A stretch of 38,091 bases of DNA from an uncultured Eubacteriales bacterium. GTDB lineage: Bacteria > Bacillota > Clostridia > Christensenellales > Aristaeellaceae. Where the stretch lies: NCBI GenBank assembly GCA_902789365.1, contig CADANQ010000018.1, forward strand, positions 1 to 38,091, in the 5' to 3' direction. This document shows positions 26,046-34,317 of this stretch, in pieces (the first letter of the stretch is position 1; each line of letters opens with the position of its first letter). The notes beneath the pieces are model-generated. The model did no database searches and was not told where the DNA came from. It saw only the letters and a list, made by a program, of their open reading frames with translations. The position numbers and the translations under genes are program-made.

Positions 26046-28886
26046 TCAGTACCGGATCGCGGCCATGGCGCGGGTCAAATCCACCATGGCGGCGTAGAGG
26101 GCGTCGGAGGACGGGGAGCCCGAAAGGATGGCGCCGAGGCCGTTGTAGGCATTCACCAGGTCATAATAGCCCGGGGTGTCCGGCGGCAGGGAGCCGATCA
26201 GCGACGAGGCGCTGTTCATCAGCTCCCAGGCGTCGGCAATCATTCCGCTGTCGGCCATGGAGGCGTAGGAAGCGCTGGTATGCACGCTGCAGGTCCTGGT
26301 GCGGATGGCGGCGTTGTTGGCCGTGGCGTTGTCGGCGGTCATCCTCAGGGTGGCGAAGGGGCCGAGCCAGTCCTCCAGGACGCTTTCGTACCGGGTGCCG
26401 ATGAACCGGTACAGGGGATGGCCGTAGGGAATCAGGATCACGGAACGGGACTCGGTTGAGGGGCAGTAGGAGCCGGCCAGAAGATGGGAATCGGAGCAGA
26501 CGGTCAGGCTCATGTGCATCTGGCAGGAGGCGGTGGGCACGTTTTCCCGGGGCCACCAGTCCGTGACGGTGCCATAGCCCATGGCGTCGTGCCGGCAGGC
26601 GTCGGTGGCCAGCTGGCCTGAAACGGCGCAGGTCTCCACCTTCACCAGACCGAAATTCTCGGCGCTGCCCTCAAGGATGTCCTTATTGCCCAGGTTTTTG
26701 CGGGTATGGACGGCGCTCATGAAGGCCTGCCACAGCCTGGCGGCGGCGCTGCCCCCGGTGGTTTTGGAGGAAAGGGGCTTGTAATTGTCATGGCCGATCC
26801 ATACCGAGGCGCAGTACCAGCCGGTCATGCCGGTAAAGAACACGCCGCGCTGGTCGCTGTTGGTGCCGGTCTTGCCGGCGACGGTCTGTCCCTTGATCTT
26901 CGCGTTGGTGCCGGTGCCTTTGGATACCGCGTCCCTGAGCATGTCCACCACCAGGAACGCCGTGGAATCCCGGAATACCTGCCGCCGTTCCTGCACCTGG
27001 TGGGCGTCGTAGACGGTGGCGCCCGAGCTGTCCATGATGGCCAGGACGCTGATGGGCTCCTGGTACACGCCGTAATTGCCGAACACGCCGAAGGCCACCG
27101 TCATTTCCAGGGGTGTGATGCCCGAGGAGCCCAGGGTGACGCCGAAGGGCGTTTCGGAGATATGCTCCGCGCTGACGCCCAGGGCCAGGAGGGTATCCGC
27201 GGCGGCCGAGACGCCCACGCAGTTCATCATGCACCAGGCGGCGGCGGTGTTGTCGGATTTGACCAGGGCCGTGCGAAGGGTTTCGGGACCCCGGTAGCTG
27301 GAGCCGCCGTAGTTCTGGGGCCAGGTATCCCGGCCGGAGGAATCGGTCCAGCCGGTGATGGGCAGCTCCATGTTATAGAGTATCGTGCCCGCGCCTGCGC
27401 CGTTCTCGATGGCCGGGGCGTAGACGGCGATGGGCTTGATGGCGGAGCCGACGGGCATGTTCATGTCGACGGCCCGGTTGAGGGTCTTGCGCTGCGTGGG
27501 GCGGACGCGGCTGCCCACGATGGCCTTGATCTCCCCGGTGCGAAAGTCCAGAACCACCGCCGCGGCCTGGGGCTGGGGGATCTCCTCGTAGGTGCCGTCC
27601 GAATTCCGTGCCCGGTAGACGCCGTCCTCCGGGTCCCTTGTCCCGGGCCAGTCGGTCCAGGTGTACAGCGTTTCCTCCACCGTGGTCTGGATTTCGGGAT
27701 CGATGGCGAGATAGATGCGGTAGCCGCCAGTCCTCAGGTCCTGCTCCATCCTGGCCCGGTTGGCGGAGGTGTTGGGAAGGCCGTTCATTTCCAGCAGCAC
27801 CCGAACGGTCTCCCTGACGGCATATTCCACGTAATGGGGATAGGAATACAGTTGGGTGCTCTCCGGGCTTTTTTCAAGCACATGGGCGGTGGCGGGGTCC
27901 AGGGCCGCGACGTATTCGTCGTGGGTGATGAACTGGTTTTCGTACATGCACCTGAGCACGTAATCCGTGCGGTCGTTGGTGATGGCGGCGTAATCCACGG
28001 TGTCGGACTGCCGGGTGTAGAAATTTCGCCGGGGGTTGTAATAATACGGGCTGTTGCATATCCCCGCCAGCATCGCGCATTCCCTGAGCGTCAGGTCGTT
28101 TAAGTCGTTTTTGCCGAAATAGCCGTAGGCGGCGGTCTGCACGCCGTAATAATCCTCTCCCATATAGATGGTGTTCAGGTAGCACTCCAGAATCTGATCC
28201 TTGGTGTAGCGCTGCTCCAGCTGCATGGCGAGGTAAGCCTCCTGAATTTTGCGCTTGTAGCTCTGCTCGCTGGACAGGAGGGTGTTTTTGATCAGCTGCT
28301 GGGTGATGGTGGAGCCCCCCTGGCGGGAGCCGGTAATGGAATTGGCGATGAAGGAGCCGACGATGCGCTTGACGTCGATGCCGTTATGGGTGTAGAAACG
28401 GGCGTCCTCCACCGCCACGAAAGCGTGCTGAAGGTACCGGGGCATCGACGTTATGGACACCATGACCCGGTTTTCCGTGCCGTGGTATTCGGTGATCAGA
28501 TTGCCGGCGGCGTCGTAAATAAAGGAGGTCTGAGCCTGGTCGTCGATGGCGGCCAGGTCCAGGTCCGGCGCGGTGTCCACATAGGCGCGGGCAATGCCCA
28601 CCACCGCCCCCAGACCGGAGAGCATCAGCGCCAGCGCCAGCACCACCAGGGTGCGGAAGGTGTTGACGATCACCGCAAGCACAAAGGAAGGCTTGCGGGG
28701 CTTGCTTTTGAAAATGCTCGGCCGGGAGGGCTCCCGCTCCTCCTCTTCGGCGTCCGGGTCCCAGAGGTCGTCCGGGTATTCCGTGTCCTGAAGCTCCCCG
28801 GAGCTCTCCTCCTCTTCCCTTGACTCTTCCTCCCGCGCGTCGTCCCGCGGCGCGGGGAATTCGTCTGTATCGCGGTCCCTTGTCAT
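26046..28886 (-). CDS. class A penicillin-binding protein (glycosyltransferase + transpeptidase)
   Basis: A 946-residue bifunctional cell-wall synthase. Residues 1-60 are strongly acidic (REEESREEEESSG, DPDAEEEERE) then basic; one membrane segment covers about 68-98. The GT51 domain follows with catalytic E160 (VEDARFYTHNG), RQGGSTITQQLIKN and the KRKIQEAYLAMQLE motif. The transpeptidase domain has S481 in SAIK, SDN at 544-546 and KTG at 672-674. A long extension after about 780 contains several cysteines and a helical tail, outside the core fold. Active in the outer membrane leaflet. AAAGGA precedes the ATG. Confidence 0.95.
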   Translation of the reverse strand: MTRDRDTDEFPAPRDDAREEESREEEESSGELQDTEYPDDLWDPDAEEEEREPSRPSIFKSKPRKPSFVLAVIVNTFRTLVVLALALMLSGLGAVVGIARAYVDTAPDLDLAAIDDQAQTSFIYDAAGNLITEYHGTENRVMVSITSMPRYLQHAFVAVEDARFYTHNGIDVKRIVGSFIANSITGSRQGGSTITQQLIKNTLLSSEQSYKRKIQEAYLAMQLEQRYTKDQILECYLNTIYMGEDYYGVQTAAYGYFGKNDLNDLTLRECAMLAGICNSPYYYNPRRNFYTRQSDTVDYAAITNDRTDYVLRCMYENQFITHDEYVAALDPATAHVLEKSPESTQLYSYPHYVEYAVRETVRVLLEMNGLPNTSANRARMEQDLRTGGYRIYLAIDPEIQTTVEETLYTWTDWPGTRDPEDGVYRARNSDGTYEEIPQPQAAAVVLDFRTGEIKAIVGSRVRPTQRKTLNRAVDMNMPVGSAIKPIAVYAPAIENGAGAGTILYNMELPITGWTDSSGRDTWPQNYGGSSYRGPETLRTALVKSDNTAAAWCMMNCVGVSAAADTLLALGVSAEHISETPFGVTLGSSGITPLEMTVAFGVFGNYGVYQEPISVLAIMDSSGATVYDAHQVQERRQVFRDSTAFLVVDMLRDAVSKGTGTNAKIKGQTVAGKTGTNSDQRGVFFTGMTGWYCASVWIGHDNYKPLSSKTTGGSAAARLWQAFMSAVHTRKNLGNKDILEGSAENFGLVKVETCAVSGQLATDACRHDAMGYGTVTDWWPRENVPTASCQMHMSLTVCSDSHLLAGSYCPSTESRSVILIPYGHPLYRFIGTRYESVLEDWLGPFATLRMTADNATANNAAIRTRTCSVHTSASYASMADSGMIADAWELMNSASSLIGSLPPDTPGYYDLVNAYNGLGAILSGSPSSDALYAAMVDLTRAMAAIRY

Positions 28887-29254
28887 CCCGTATTCGTCCT
28901 TTCGCCGGCATGAAAGCCGGGTCGGATAAAAGGCGTGCTCTCATAATGCCTGAAGTCCTGCGAAGGCAGGAAAAAACTTCGCCCGCGCCCCGCGGGGCCG
29001 GCACGGTCCGATTATAGCATAACGGGGCCTTAAATTATACATACAATATGTAAACGTTTTTTGACGTGGCGCGGGCCGCTTGTTGCAAAGCGCGCCATAT
29101 TATGCTAAAATAAATGGAATAAACGCGTCCGTACGTTAAGAAACTTTGACAAATACCCGATTTGGCTTGACAGACGCGCTTTCCTGTTTTAACATTCAAT
29201 TTGGATTTGTGTTATTCCGACGGCTTTGCGCGCCGCCGGAAGGAGGGACGGACG
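28887..29254. promoter_or_regulatory. divergent control region of the PBP and repeat-protein genes
   Basis: No gene is seen in these 368 bases. On the plus strand TTGACA (29167-29172), a 17-bp spacer and TAACAT (29190-29195) drives the repeat protein, 60 bp ahead of its start. On the minus strand TGC-TATAAT (29019-29011) is an extended -10 for the PBP gene without a clear -35. Between lies AT-rich DNA with several TATAAT/TTTACA-like words. Confidence 0.65.
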
Positions 29255-31216
29255 ATGGAAACTTCCCGGAAAAAGGGTTTTGCGGCACTTCTTCTTGCCG
29301 TACTGATGACCGTAATCAGCGCAATGAGCGTCCCGGCCGCCGCCGAGTGGCTGGATCCCATCGCGTTCACTATGGAAGCGACCGGGACCGAAATGACCGG
29401 CCCCGGGGAAATCGGCATCCAGGTGCGCGTCACCAATACCACGGGGGAGGACATGACCGATCCCGTGACGCTTTATGACCCCTCCGGGAACGTGGTGACG
29501 GCCTTCGGCGACGGCGGTTCCAAGGTCCTTAAGGCCGAGCAGCCCTATTCCTGGAGCGGCGTTTACAGCGTTTCCCAGGAAGAACTGGAAAGCGGCAGGC
29601 TTACCTTCTCCGTCCGCTGCCATATGGCGGGCGAAGACGGCACCGTGCGCGAATTTTCCCAGCAGGCCGACATCCTGCTGACCTACGCGGGCGAGCATGC
29701 CCGCCTGGGCGTATACCGGACCGTGACGCCGGAGGTCTGCCGCCAGGGCAAGCAGGTCAGCGTCACCTATGAACTGGTGAACACCGGCAACGTGGAGCTG
29801 ACAAACATCAAGGTGGCCGAAAAGCTCAACGGCCGCAGCCAGAACGTGGATCACCTTTCCCCCGGCGGCAGCCAGAAGGTCACCTTCACCGCCAACATGG
29901 GCGCGAACGACATGACCTGCGGCGCGACCATCACCTATAAGGTGGCCGGCGAAAGCGGCCTCAAGACCGAAACGGTGCCGGAGCTTGTCATTCCCCTGGC
30001 CCGGCCCGACCTGAAGATGAGCCTGGAGGCGGTGGAAAGCGGCATCAATATCGGCGAGACCGCCACGCTGAAGCTGACCTTCGTCAACAACGGCAACATC
30101 ACCTATAACGGCGTGACCGTGCGGGACGAAAAGCGCGGCGAGGTTCTGACGGGGCTGGAGATCCCGGCCGAGAACACGGTGGAATTCACCAAGGAATTCG
30201 TCCTGACCGAGCCTTCCTCCTTCAAGTTCACCGCCCTTCTGCCGGACAATACCGGCGAGACCAGGGAGATGACGTCCCAGCAGGTCAGCGTGCAGGTGTT
30301 CGACCCCGACAACGACCTGATCCTTACCCTGGATCTTTCCAGCGACACCACCACGGTGTATGAGTTCCCGGCGGTGCTTCGCTTTACCCTGAACGTGACC
30401 AACAACGGCGACAGCGCGGTCAAGAACGTCAAGATTACCCACGGCTCGGTAAATATCCGGGAGATCGGCCAGCTGGAAGCGGGCCAGACGGTAAAGATCG
30501 AGTGCGACGTGGAAATCCGGCAGGAAGGCCAGTTCCGCTTCACCGCGTCGGCGAGGGACAACCTGAACAACAACCGCACGTTCCAGTCCAATGTGATCCG
30601 CGTCAGCTATACCGCCCCCACCATGCGGCCCACCGACGTGCCGGTGCCCACGGTGGCTCCGCTGGTGACCGAACGGCCGGTGACGGACGCCGACCTGGAC
30701 CCGCTGGTCGTCAAAGGCAGGGATATCACCAGCACGCTGGCTTATATCTTTGCGGGGCTTCTTGCCGCCGCCCTGATTCTTCTGATCGTGGCCGGCATCA
30801 TGCGCAGGCGCACGCAGAAGCGCAGCGAAAACGCCTATGACCATCTGGACCTGGCTGCCCGCAGGGATTACGGCAGGGATCCGGACGAGGCGGAGGACGA
30901 CGAGGACGAAGGGGACGACGGCGACGACACGGTCCCGGCTCCCTCGGGCCGCGAAGAGGTGACCGAAGCGGATGTCAGGCGCCCGGTTTCGGTGCGCGCC
31001 ATTCCCGACGATCCCCTGGAGGAGGACGCGCCGGAGCCCGAGGTCGCCCCCGAGGACGCCGACCAGGCCGCGCAGCGCATGGAGGAGGCTGAACGCGTCA
31101 TTCAGGACGACGACGACAGCACCTTCCGCGTCAGCCGCCGTGCGGACGGCGGCGCCCAGACGCCTCACCGCAGGGCCGCGCGCAGGCGTCAGAGCGTGCA
31201 GGACGACGAGGAATAA
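29255..31216 (+). CDS. membrane-anchored protein with CARDB/BACON-like repeats
   Basis: A 653-residue surface protein. A signal peptide (KGFAALLLAVLMTVISAMSVPAAAEW) is followed by about four extracellular beta-sandwich repeats (near 25-125, 145-245, 255-355 and 365-465). Recurring phrases are VTNTTGEDMTDP, ELVNTGNVELTNIKV, TFVNNGNITYNGVTV and NVTNNGDSAVKNVKI, typical of CARDB-like adhesion domains. One transmembrane helix lies at about 494-515, then a 138-residue cytoplasmic tail with dense acidic runs (EAEDDEDEGDDGDD) ending in an arginine-rich patch. The start METSRKKG is set by AAGGAGGG. It is divergent from the PBP gene and ends in a terminator. Role unknown; adhesion or sensing of the envelope is plausible. 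Confidence 0.8.
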   Translation: METSRKKGFAALLLAVLMTVISAMSVPAAAEWLDPIAFTMEATGTEMTGPGEIGIQVRVTNTTGEDMTDPVTLYDPSGNVVTAFGDGGSKVLKAEQPYSWSGVYSVSQEELESGRLTFSVRCHMAGEDGTVREFSQQADILLTYAGEHARLGVYRTVTPEVCRQGKQVSVTYELVNTGNVELTNIKVAEKLNGRSQNVDHLSPGGSQKVTFTANMGANDMTCGATITYKVAGESGLKTETVPELVIPLARPDLKMSLEAVESGINIGETATLKLTFVNNGNITYNGVTVRDEKRGEVLTGLEIPAENTVEFTKEFVLTEPSSFKFTALLPDNTGETREMTSQQVSVQVFDPDNDLILTLDLSSDTTTVYEFPAVLRFTLNVTNNGDSAVKNVKITHGSVNIREIGQLEAGQTVKIECDVEIRQEGQFRFTASARDNLNNNRTFQSNVIRVSYTAPTMRPTDVPVPTVAPLVTERPVTDADLDPLVVKGRDITSTLAYIFAGLLAAALILLIVAGIMRRRTQKRSENAYDHLDLAARRDYGRDPDEAEDDEDEGDDGDDTVPAPSGREEVTEADVRRPVSVRAIPDDPLEEDAPEPEVAPEDADQAAQRMEEAERVIQDDDDSTFRVSRRADGGAQTPHRRAARRRQSVQDDEE

Positions 31217-31241
31217 CCCCTGAACAAAACGTAAATCATCC

Positions 31242-31268
31242 CGGGCCGCGTTTGCGGCCCGTTTTTTT
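31242..31268 (+). terminator. terminator of the repeat-protein gene
   Basis: CGGGCCGC (31242-31249) and GCGGCCCG (31254-31261), loop GTTT, followed by TTTTTTT, 25 bp past the stop. Confidence 0.85.
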
Positions 31269-31363
31269 GCGCGGCTCGGGGAAAAGGCCCGCGCCGAGGG
31301 GCCGAAGGCTTCCCTGCGGGCATGCCGCCGCCGTTTTTTTCGGCATCCCGATCGGAGACGGGC

Positions 31364-31393
31364 AAAAATACGGGCAGCCGCCCGGCTGCCCGT
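31364..31393 (-). terminator. terminator of the AI-2E family gene
   Basis: ACGGGCAGCC (31370-31379) and GGCTGCCCGT (31384-31393) make a perfect 10-bp stem with loop GCCC. On the minus strand ATTTTTG follows, 45 bp past the stop. Confidence 0.75.
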
Positions 31394-31437
31394 GATATTC
31401 CGTTCCATTGGGGCGCTGCCCGTCCGTCGGCGCGCGC

Positions 31438-32670
31438 TTATTCTTCGCCGGCGGTTTCCTTTTCGTCCTTTACGCCGGCGCTTTCATTCTCGTTTTTTTC
31501 GCCGGCGGTTTCCTTTTCGTCTTTCCCGCCGCCGTCATTCCCGTCCTCTCCGGAGAATATCCCGTGCTTTTTTTCAAGCATGGGAAGGAACATGGTGGTG
31601 TAGGCGAAATCGATGATTGCCACGGCCGGGACGGCCAGCAGGATGCCGACGACGCCGAACATGTTGCTGCCGGCAATGACGCCCACCATGATCAGAAGAC
31701 CGGATACGCCCAGGGAATTGCCGAACAGCTTGGGTTTGATCACATAGGCGTCGAGGGTCTGCAGGACGAGGGTGAAGATCAGGAAAATCAGCGCGTGGGT
31801 TGGATTGACCATCAGCAGGATGAATACGGCGATGACCGCGCCTACCATCGGGCCGAAGGTGGGGATCAGGTTGGTGACCGCCGCCACAAAGGAGATCAGG
31901 CCCACGTACTGCATGCCGCAGATCGTCATGAACACGGCGTTGACGCCGCCGATGATCAGGCTGTCGATCAGGTTGTAGACGATGTAGCGGCTGCAGATCT
32001 TATCGCACTTGCGCAGGAAAATGTGCACCTCTTCGTAGCGTTCTCCCCCGAAGAGGGCCCTCAGCAGCCGCTGGACGCCCTTCTTCAGCCGGGGCTTTTC
32101 GGTGAGCAGATAGATGGACAGGATAAAGGCGATCACCCAGCGGAACACGATCATGCCCGCGTTGACGGAGGTGTTAAGGATGGTATTGGTGTTTTCCTTG
32201 ATATATTTGGAAATCACATCCAGGAGGTTTTCCGTGGAATCGATGACGCTGGAAAGGTCGAACATGCTCTTGGTGACGCCCAGGTTTTCCAGCATGTGAC
32301 TGAGCGAGGCGATGTATCCGTCCAGGTTGCCGACAAAGGTCTTGATGCTGTCGATCATCTGGGGCACAAGGATCAGGCCGGTGAAAAAGATGAACAGGAC
32401 CACCACGAAGAAAGCCAGCGCGTTGGAAATCAGCCGCCGGGTGCCGTCTTTTTTAATCACCCTGAACAGCCTTGAAAACAATCCGGCAAGGGGGTTGACG
32501 ATGTAGGCGATGACGCAGCCCAGAATGACGGGGCTGAAATACCCGAAAAAGGTATTGATGCCGGCCCGGATGTCCGAAAAGCTCGCCAGGAAAAAGTAAA
32601 GCAGAACGCCGATGCAGATCGCCACCGTGTGCGGATACCACGGGGCGCTGCGGATCTTTCCCATTCTCAT
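31438..32670 (-). CDS. AI-2E family transporter
   Basis: A 410-residue multi-pass membrane protein of the AI-2E (PF01594, TqsA/YtvI) family. Evidence is PVILGCVIAYIVNPLAGLFSRLF, IDSLIIGGVNAVFMTICGMQYVGLISFVAAVTNLIPTFGPMVG, and the late LDAYVIKPKLFGNSLGVSGLLIMVGVIAG. Members transport small molecules such as sodium-coupled solutes or autoinducer-2 in some cases; the substrate here is unknown. The last 50 residues are an acidic tail built from imperfect repeats (KDEKETAGE, KNENESAG, KDEKETAGE). The start MRMGKIR has GGAGG 9 bases upstream. Own promoter and terminator. Confidence 0.88.
   Translation of the reverse strand: MRMGKIRSAPWYPHTVAICIGVLLYFFLASFSDIRAGINTFFGYFSPVILGCVIAYIVNPLAGLFSRLFRVIKKDGTRRLISNALAFFVVVLFIFFTGLILVPQMIDSIKTFVGNLDGYIASLSHMLENLGVTKSMFDLSSVIDSTENLLDVISKYIKENTNTILNTSVNAGMIVFRWVIAFILSIYLLTEKPRLKKGVQRLLRALFGGERYEEVHIFLRKCDKICSRYIVYNLIDSLIIGGVNAVFMTICGMQYVGLISFVAAVTNLIPTFGPMVGAVIAVFILLMVNPTHALIFLIFTLVLQTLDAYVIKPKLFGNSLGVSGLLIMVGVIAGSNMFGVVGILLAVPAVAIIDFAYTTMFLPMLEKKHGIFSGEDGNDGGGKDEKETAGEKNENESAGVKDEKETAGEE
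31445..31521. repeat. 23-bp direct repeat in the AI-2E gene tail
   Basis: A 23-base sequence is repeated exactly at 31445-31467 and 31499-31521 (54-bp period) and encodes KDEKETAGE twice. It is in frame, so copy number could change without disrupting the gene. Confidence 0.7.
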
Positions 32671-32738
32671 GGAACTTTTCCTCCCGTGCGGAATGATCAA
32701 GGGGCGCCGGGTAAAATACGGTTTTCCCTGTGAATACA

Positions 32739-32767
32739 ATATTAACCCTTTTTGTTCATGATGTCAA
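32739..32767 (-). promoter_or_regulatory. AI-2E gene promoter
   Basis: On the minus strand TTGACA (32767-32762), a 17-bp spacer and TAATAT (32744-32739), about 70 bp before the start. Confidence 0.78.
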
Positions 32768-32930
32768 AGGACTTCACGGCGCGAAACCGCCGGACACCGA
32801 AAAAAGGTTTTTTCTTGCCTTCACCGGCGTCCGGACGGCACGAGAGCACGCCTTTTCACACCCCCGACGATCTTATCGGGAAAACGGAAACGGAAAGCCC
32901 GGAAAATATCAGAAAAAGAAAAGAAAATGG

Positions 32931-32959
32931 TTGACAACGCCGCAGGACGGGTGTATAAT
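32931..32959 (+). promoter_or_regulatory. tRNA-Gln/tRNA-Glu promoter
   Basis: TTGACA (32931-32936), a 17-bp spacer and TATAAT (32954-32959), full consensus in both boxes, 41 bp before the first tRNA. Confidence 0.85.
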
Positions 32960-33000
32960 CTCTTCTGCAGTCAGCGAGCTGGCTGGTCAGAAACAGGCGT

Positions 33001-33074
33001 TGGGGAATGGTGTAACGGCAGCACCTACGACTCTGACTCGTATTGTCTAGGTTCAAATCCTAGTTCCCCAGCCA
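33001..33074 (+). tRNA. tRNA-Gln (CUG)
   Basis: A full cloverleaf: acceptor TGGGGAA / TTCCCCA with the weak U1-A72 pair usual for glutamine, a D arm GTG / CAC, anticodon stem TACGA / TCGTA with loop CTCTGAC (anticodon CTG), and T arm CTAGG-TTCAAAT-CCTAG. The discriminator G is followed by an encoded CCA. Confidence 0.92.
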
Positions 33075-33078
33075 TTTT

Positions 33079-33154
33079 GCCTCCATTGTCTAGTGGCCTA
33101 GGACACCGCCCTCTCAAGGCGGAAACATGGGTTCGAATCCCATTGGAGGTGCCA
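33079..33154 (+). tRNA. tRNA-Glu (CUC)
   Basis: Cloverleaf with acceptor GCCTCCA / TGGAGGT, anticodon stem CCGCC / GGCGG and loop CTCTCAA (anticodon CTC, glutamate GAG codons), and T loop TTCGAAT. CCA is encoded. It lies 4 bp after tRNA-Gln in the same unit. Codon GAA would need another tRNA-Glu elsewhere. Confidence 0.92.
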
Positions 33155-33157
33155 GCG

Positions 33158-33182
33158 CCCGTTCCGCGAGGACGGGTTTTTT
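33158..33182 (+). terminator. terminator of the tRNA unit
   Basis: CCCGTTC (33158-33164) and GGACGGG (33170-33176) pair (one G-U) and TTTTTT follows. A second weak hairpin, GCCC / GGGC with seven T, lies about 20 bp further on. Confidence 0.78.
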
Positions 33183-33236
33183 GTTTGGCGGGCCCCGAAA
33201 GGGCTTTTTTTATTGCCTGAATCCGGCCGAGGCGGC

Positions 33237-33277
33237 AAAAAAGCCGCGAAAGGCAAAAAACTTTTCGCGGCCTTTTG
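33237..33277. terminator. bidirectional terminator before the HAD gene end
   Basis: GCCGCGAAA (33243-33251) and TTTCGCGGC (33263-33271) pair, with a run of A before and TTTT after. On the minus strand it gives TTTTTT about 40 bp past the HAD stop, so it can end that gene. Confidence 0.7.
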
Positions 33278-33311
33278 TTCCAGGCACGTTTAAAAAACGT
33301 CGGGAAGCCCT

Positions 33312-33971
33312 TTATTCCGTTTCGCCGTCCGTAAGCAGGGCGTACAGCCCCGCAAGGTTCGGGACGGTCCGGGCGCTGGCGGCCCGGAGGCGGGAGGCGG
33401 ACTGGTGCCCGTTTTCCACCAGGACGCATTCGCAGCCCAGAGCGCGGGCCACCTCCAGGTCGTGGAGGGTGTCGCCCGCCAGCAGGGTCCTTTTCGGGTC
33501 CGCGCCGGTATCGGCCATCCATTTCAGGGCGATGTCCTTTTTGCTGCCGGCGTAGATGTCGCCCAGGCCCCGGGGCGGGTCGAAATGGGCGAACTGGGGG
33601 CGGGAAGCAAGCTGCGAAAGCAGGTTTTCCAGCTTGGAGGCCGATACGATCACCTGCCGGATGTCCCGTCGGCGGATTTTTTCGGTTACCTCCGCCGCGT
33701 CGGCGTGCAGGGGGATGGTATGCTCATATTTCATGTAGGCATCCATCCAGATGACGGCGACCTCGGGGAAGATCTGCCGGTCGAAGCCCAGACGTTCGTA
33801 ATAATCGATCACCGGAAAGCCGAAGCGCTCCCGGTAGTTTTCCAGGGTCTCCATCGGTTTCAGGTGGAAGATGCGCAAAAGCCGGTCCGTCAGGTCCAGG
33901 CAGTAGGCGGCGTCGTCCAGCAGCGTGCCGTTCCAGTCCCAGATGATGTGGGTGATGTCCGTGAAAGCCAT
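33312..33971 (-). CDS. HAD family hydrolase (phosphoglycolate-phosphatase-like)
   Basis: A 219-residue haloacid-dehalogenase-fold phosphatase. Motif I is WDWNGTLLDD with nucleophile D12 and N14 in place of the second Asp, a known variant of a subset of HAD phosphatases. Motif II is IVSASK, motif III lysine lies in GSKKDIALKW, and motif IV is LLAGDTLHDLEVA. The helical cap between residues 22 and about 85 fits the small-molecule phosphatase type. The start MAFTDITHI has GGGAGGAG 7 bases upstream. Substrate unknown; 2-phosphoglycolate is possible but not shown. Confidence 0.85.
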   Translation of the reverse strand: MAFTDITHIIWDWNGTLLDDAAYCLDLTDRLLRIFHLKPMETLENYRERFGFPVIDYYERLGFDRQIFPEVAVIWMDAYMKYEHTIPLHADAAEVTEKIRRRDIRQVIVSASKLENLLSQLASRPQFAHFDPPRGLGDIYAGSKKDIALKWMADTGADPKRTLLAGDTLHDLEVARALGCECVLVENGHQSASRLRAASARTVPNLAGLYALLTDGETE

Positions 33972-34088
33972 TGCTCTTCTCCTCCCGGGCCGCGCGGGAC
34001 GGCCTCTCCCCGACAAGAATAGCACAAAACCGGGAAAAAGGCCAGAGGGTCTGCCGCCAGGTGATTCCGCCGCGGGGATCGGAGCGGG

Positions 34089-34265
34089 GCAATCGCTTAC
34101 GAAAAAAAATTTCCGGAAATACCGAACAGACAAGCTGATAAACCGTTGAAAACGATCCGCGGACCGGGCTTATATTACTCCTGATTGACTTTCTCGGAAG
34201 GGGGTCCGGGGGAAACCGCTCTTTGGTCACAAAGAGCGGTTGTCCCCGGCTCCGTAAGCGATTGC
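34089..34265. repeat. inverted-repeat-bounded segment upstream of the T-box
   Basis: GCAATCGCTTACG (34089-34101) and CGTAAGCGATTGC (34253-34265) are perfect 13-base inverted repeats bounding 151 bp. Within lies a long hairpin: a perfect 12-bp stem AACCGCTCTTTG / CAAAGAGCGGTT (34214-34225 and 34230-34241, loop GTCA), extended by GGGG / CCCC. No gene is inside. The arrangement resembles a small MITE-like or palindromic intergenic element. No target-site duplication is obvious. Confidence 0.4.
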
Positions 34266-34268
34266 ACC

Positions 34269-34299
34269 GGCAAGCGGAGAAAAACCGCTTGCCTTTCTT
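34269..34299 (+). terminator. hairpin with T-run overlapping the T-box promoter
   Basis: GGCAAGCGG (34269-34277) and CCGCTTGCC (34285-34293) form a perfect 9-bp stem, followed by TTTCTT. It could stop readthrough from upstream before the T-box promoter, whose -35 (34289-34294) lies in the right arm. Confidence 0.55.
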
Positions 34300-34317
34300 G
34301 CCAAACAATGCTATACT
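34289..34317 (+). promoter_or_regulatory. promoter of the T-box esterase-leuS unit
   Basis: TTGCCT (34289-34294), a 17-bp spacer and TATACT (34312-34317), with TGC directly before the -10 (extended -10). Confidence 0.7.

Larger units (their letters stand above)
32671..33000. other. non-coding stretch between the AI-2E gene and the tRNA pair
   Basis: No gene is supported; the longest frames are low-complexity. It contains the AI-2E promoter (minus) and the tRNA promoter (plus). Confidence 0.6.

Noticed and set aside
31501-31521. Possible CRISPR-like repeat in the AI-2E gene tail
   Set aside because: The exact repeat occurs only twice, it is in frame inside a coding tail, has no palindrome or unique spacers of constant length, and no cas genes are present.
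33001-33220. Protein-coding frames over the tRNA region
   Set aside because: They coincide with two complete tRNA cloverleaves and their terminator.
34146-34176. TTGAAA ... TATATT as a promoter upstream of the T-box
   Set aside because: The spacer is 19 bp and no gene follows before the hairpin and the better extended -10 promoter at 34312-34317.
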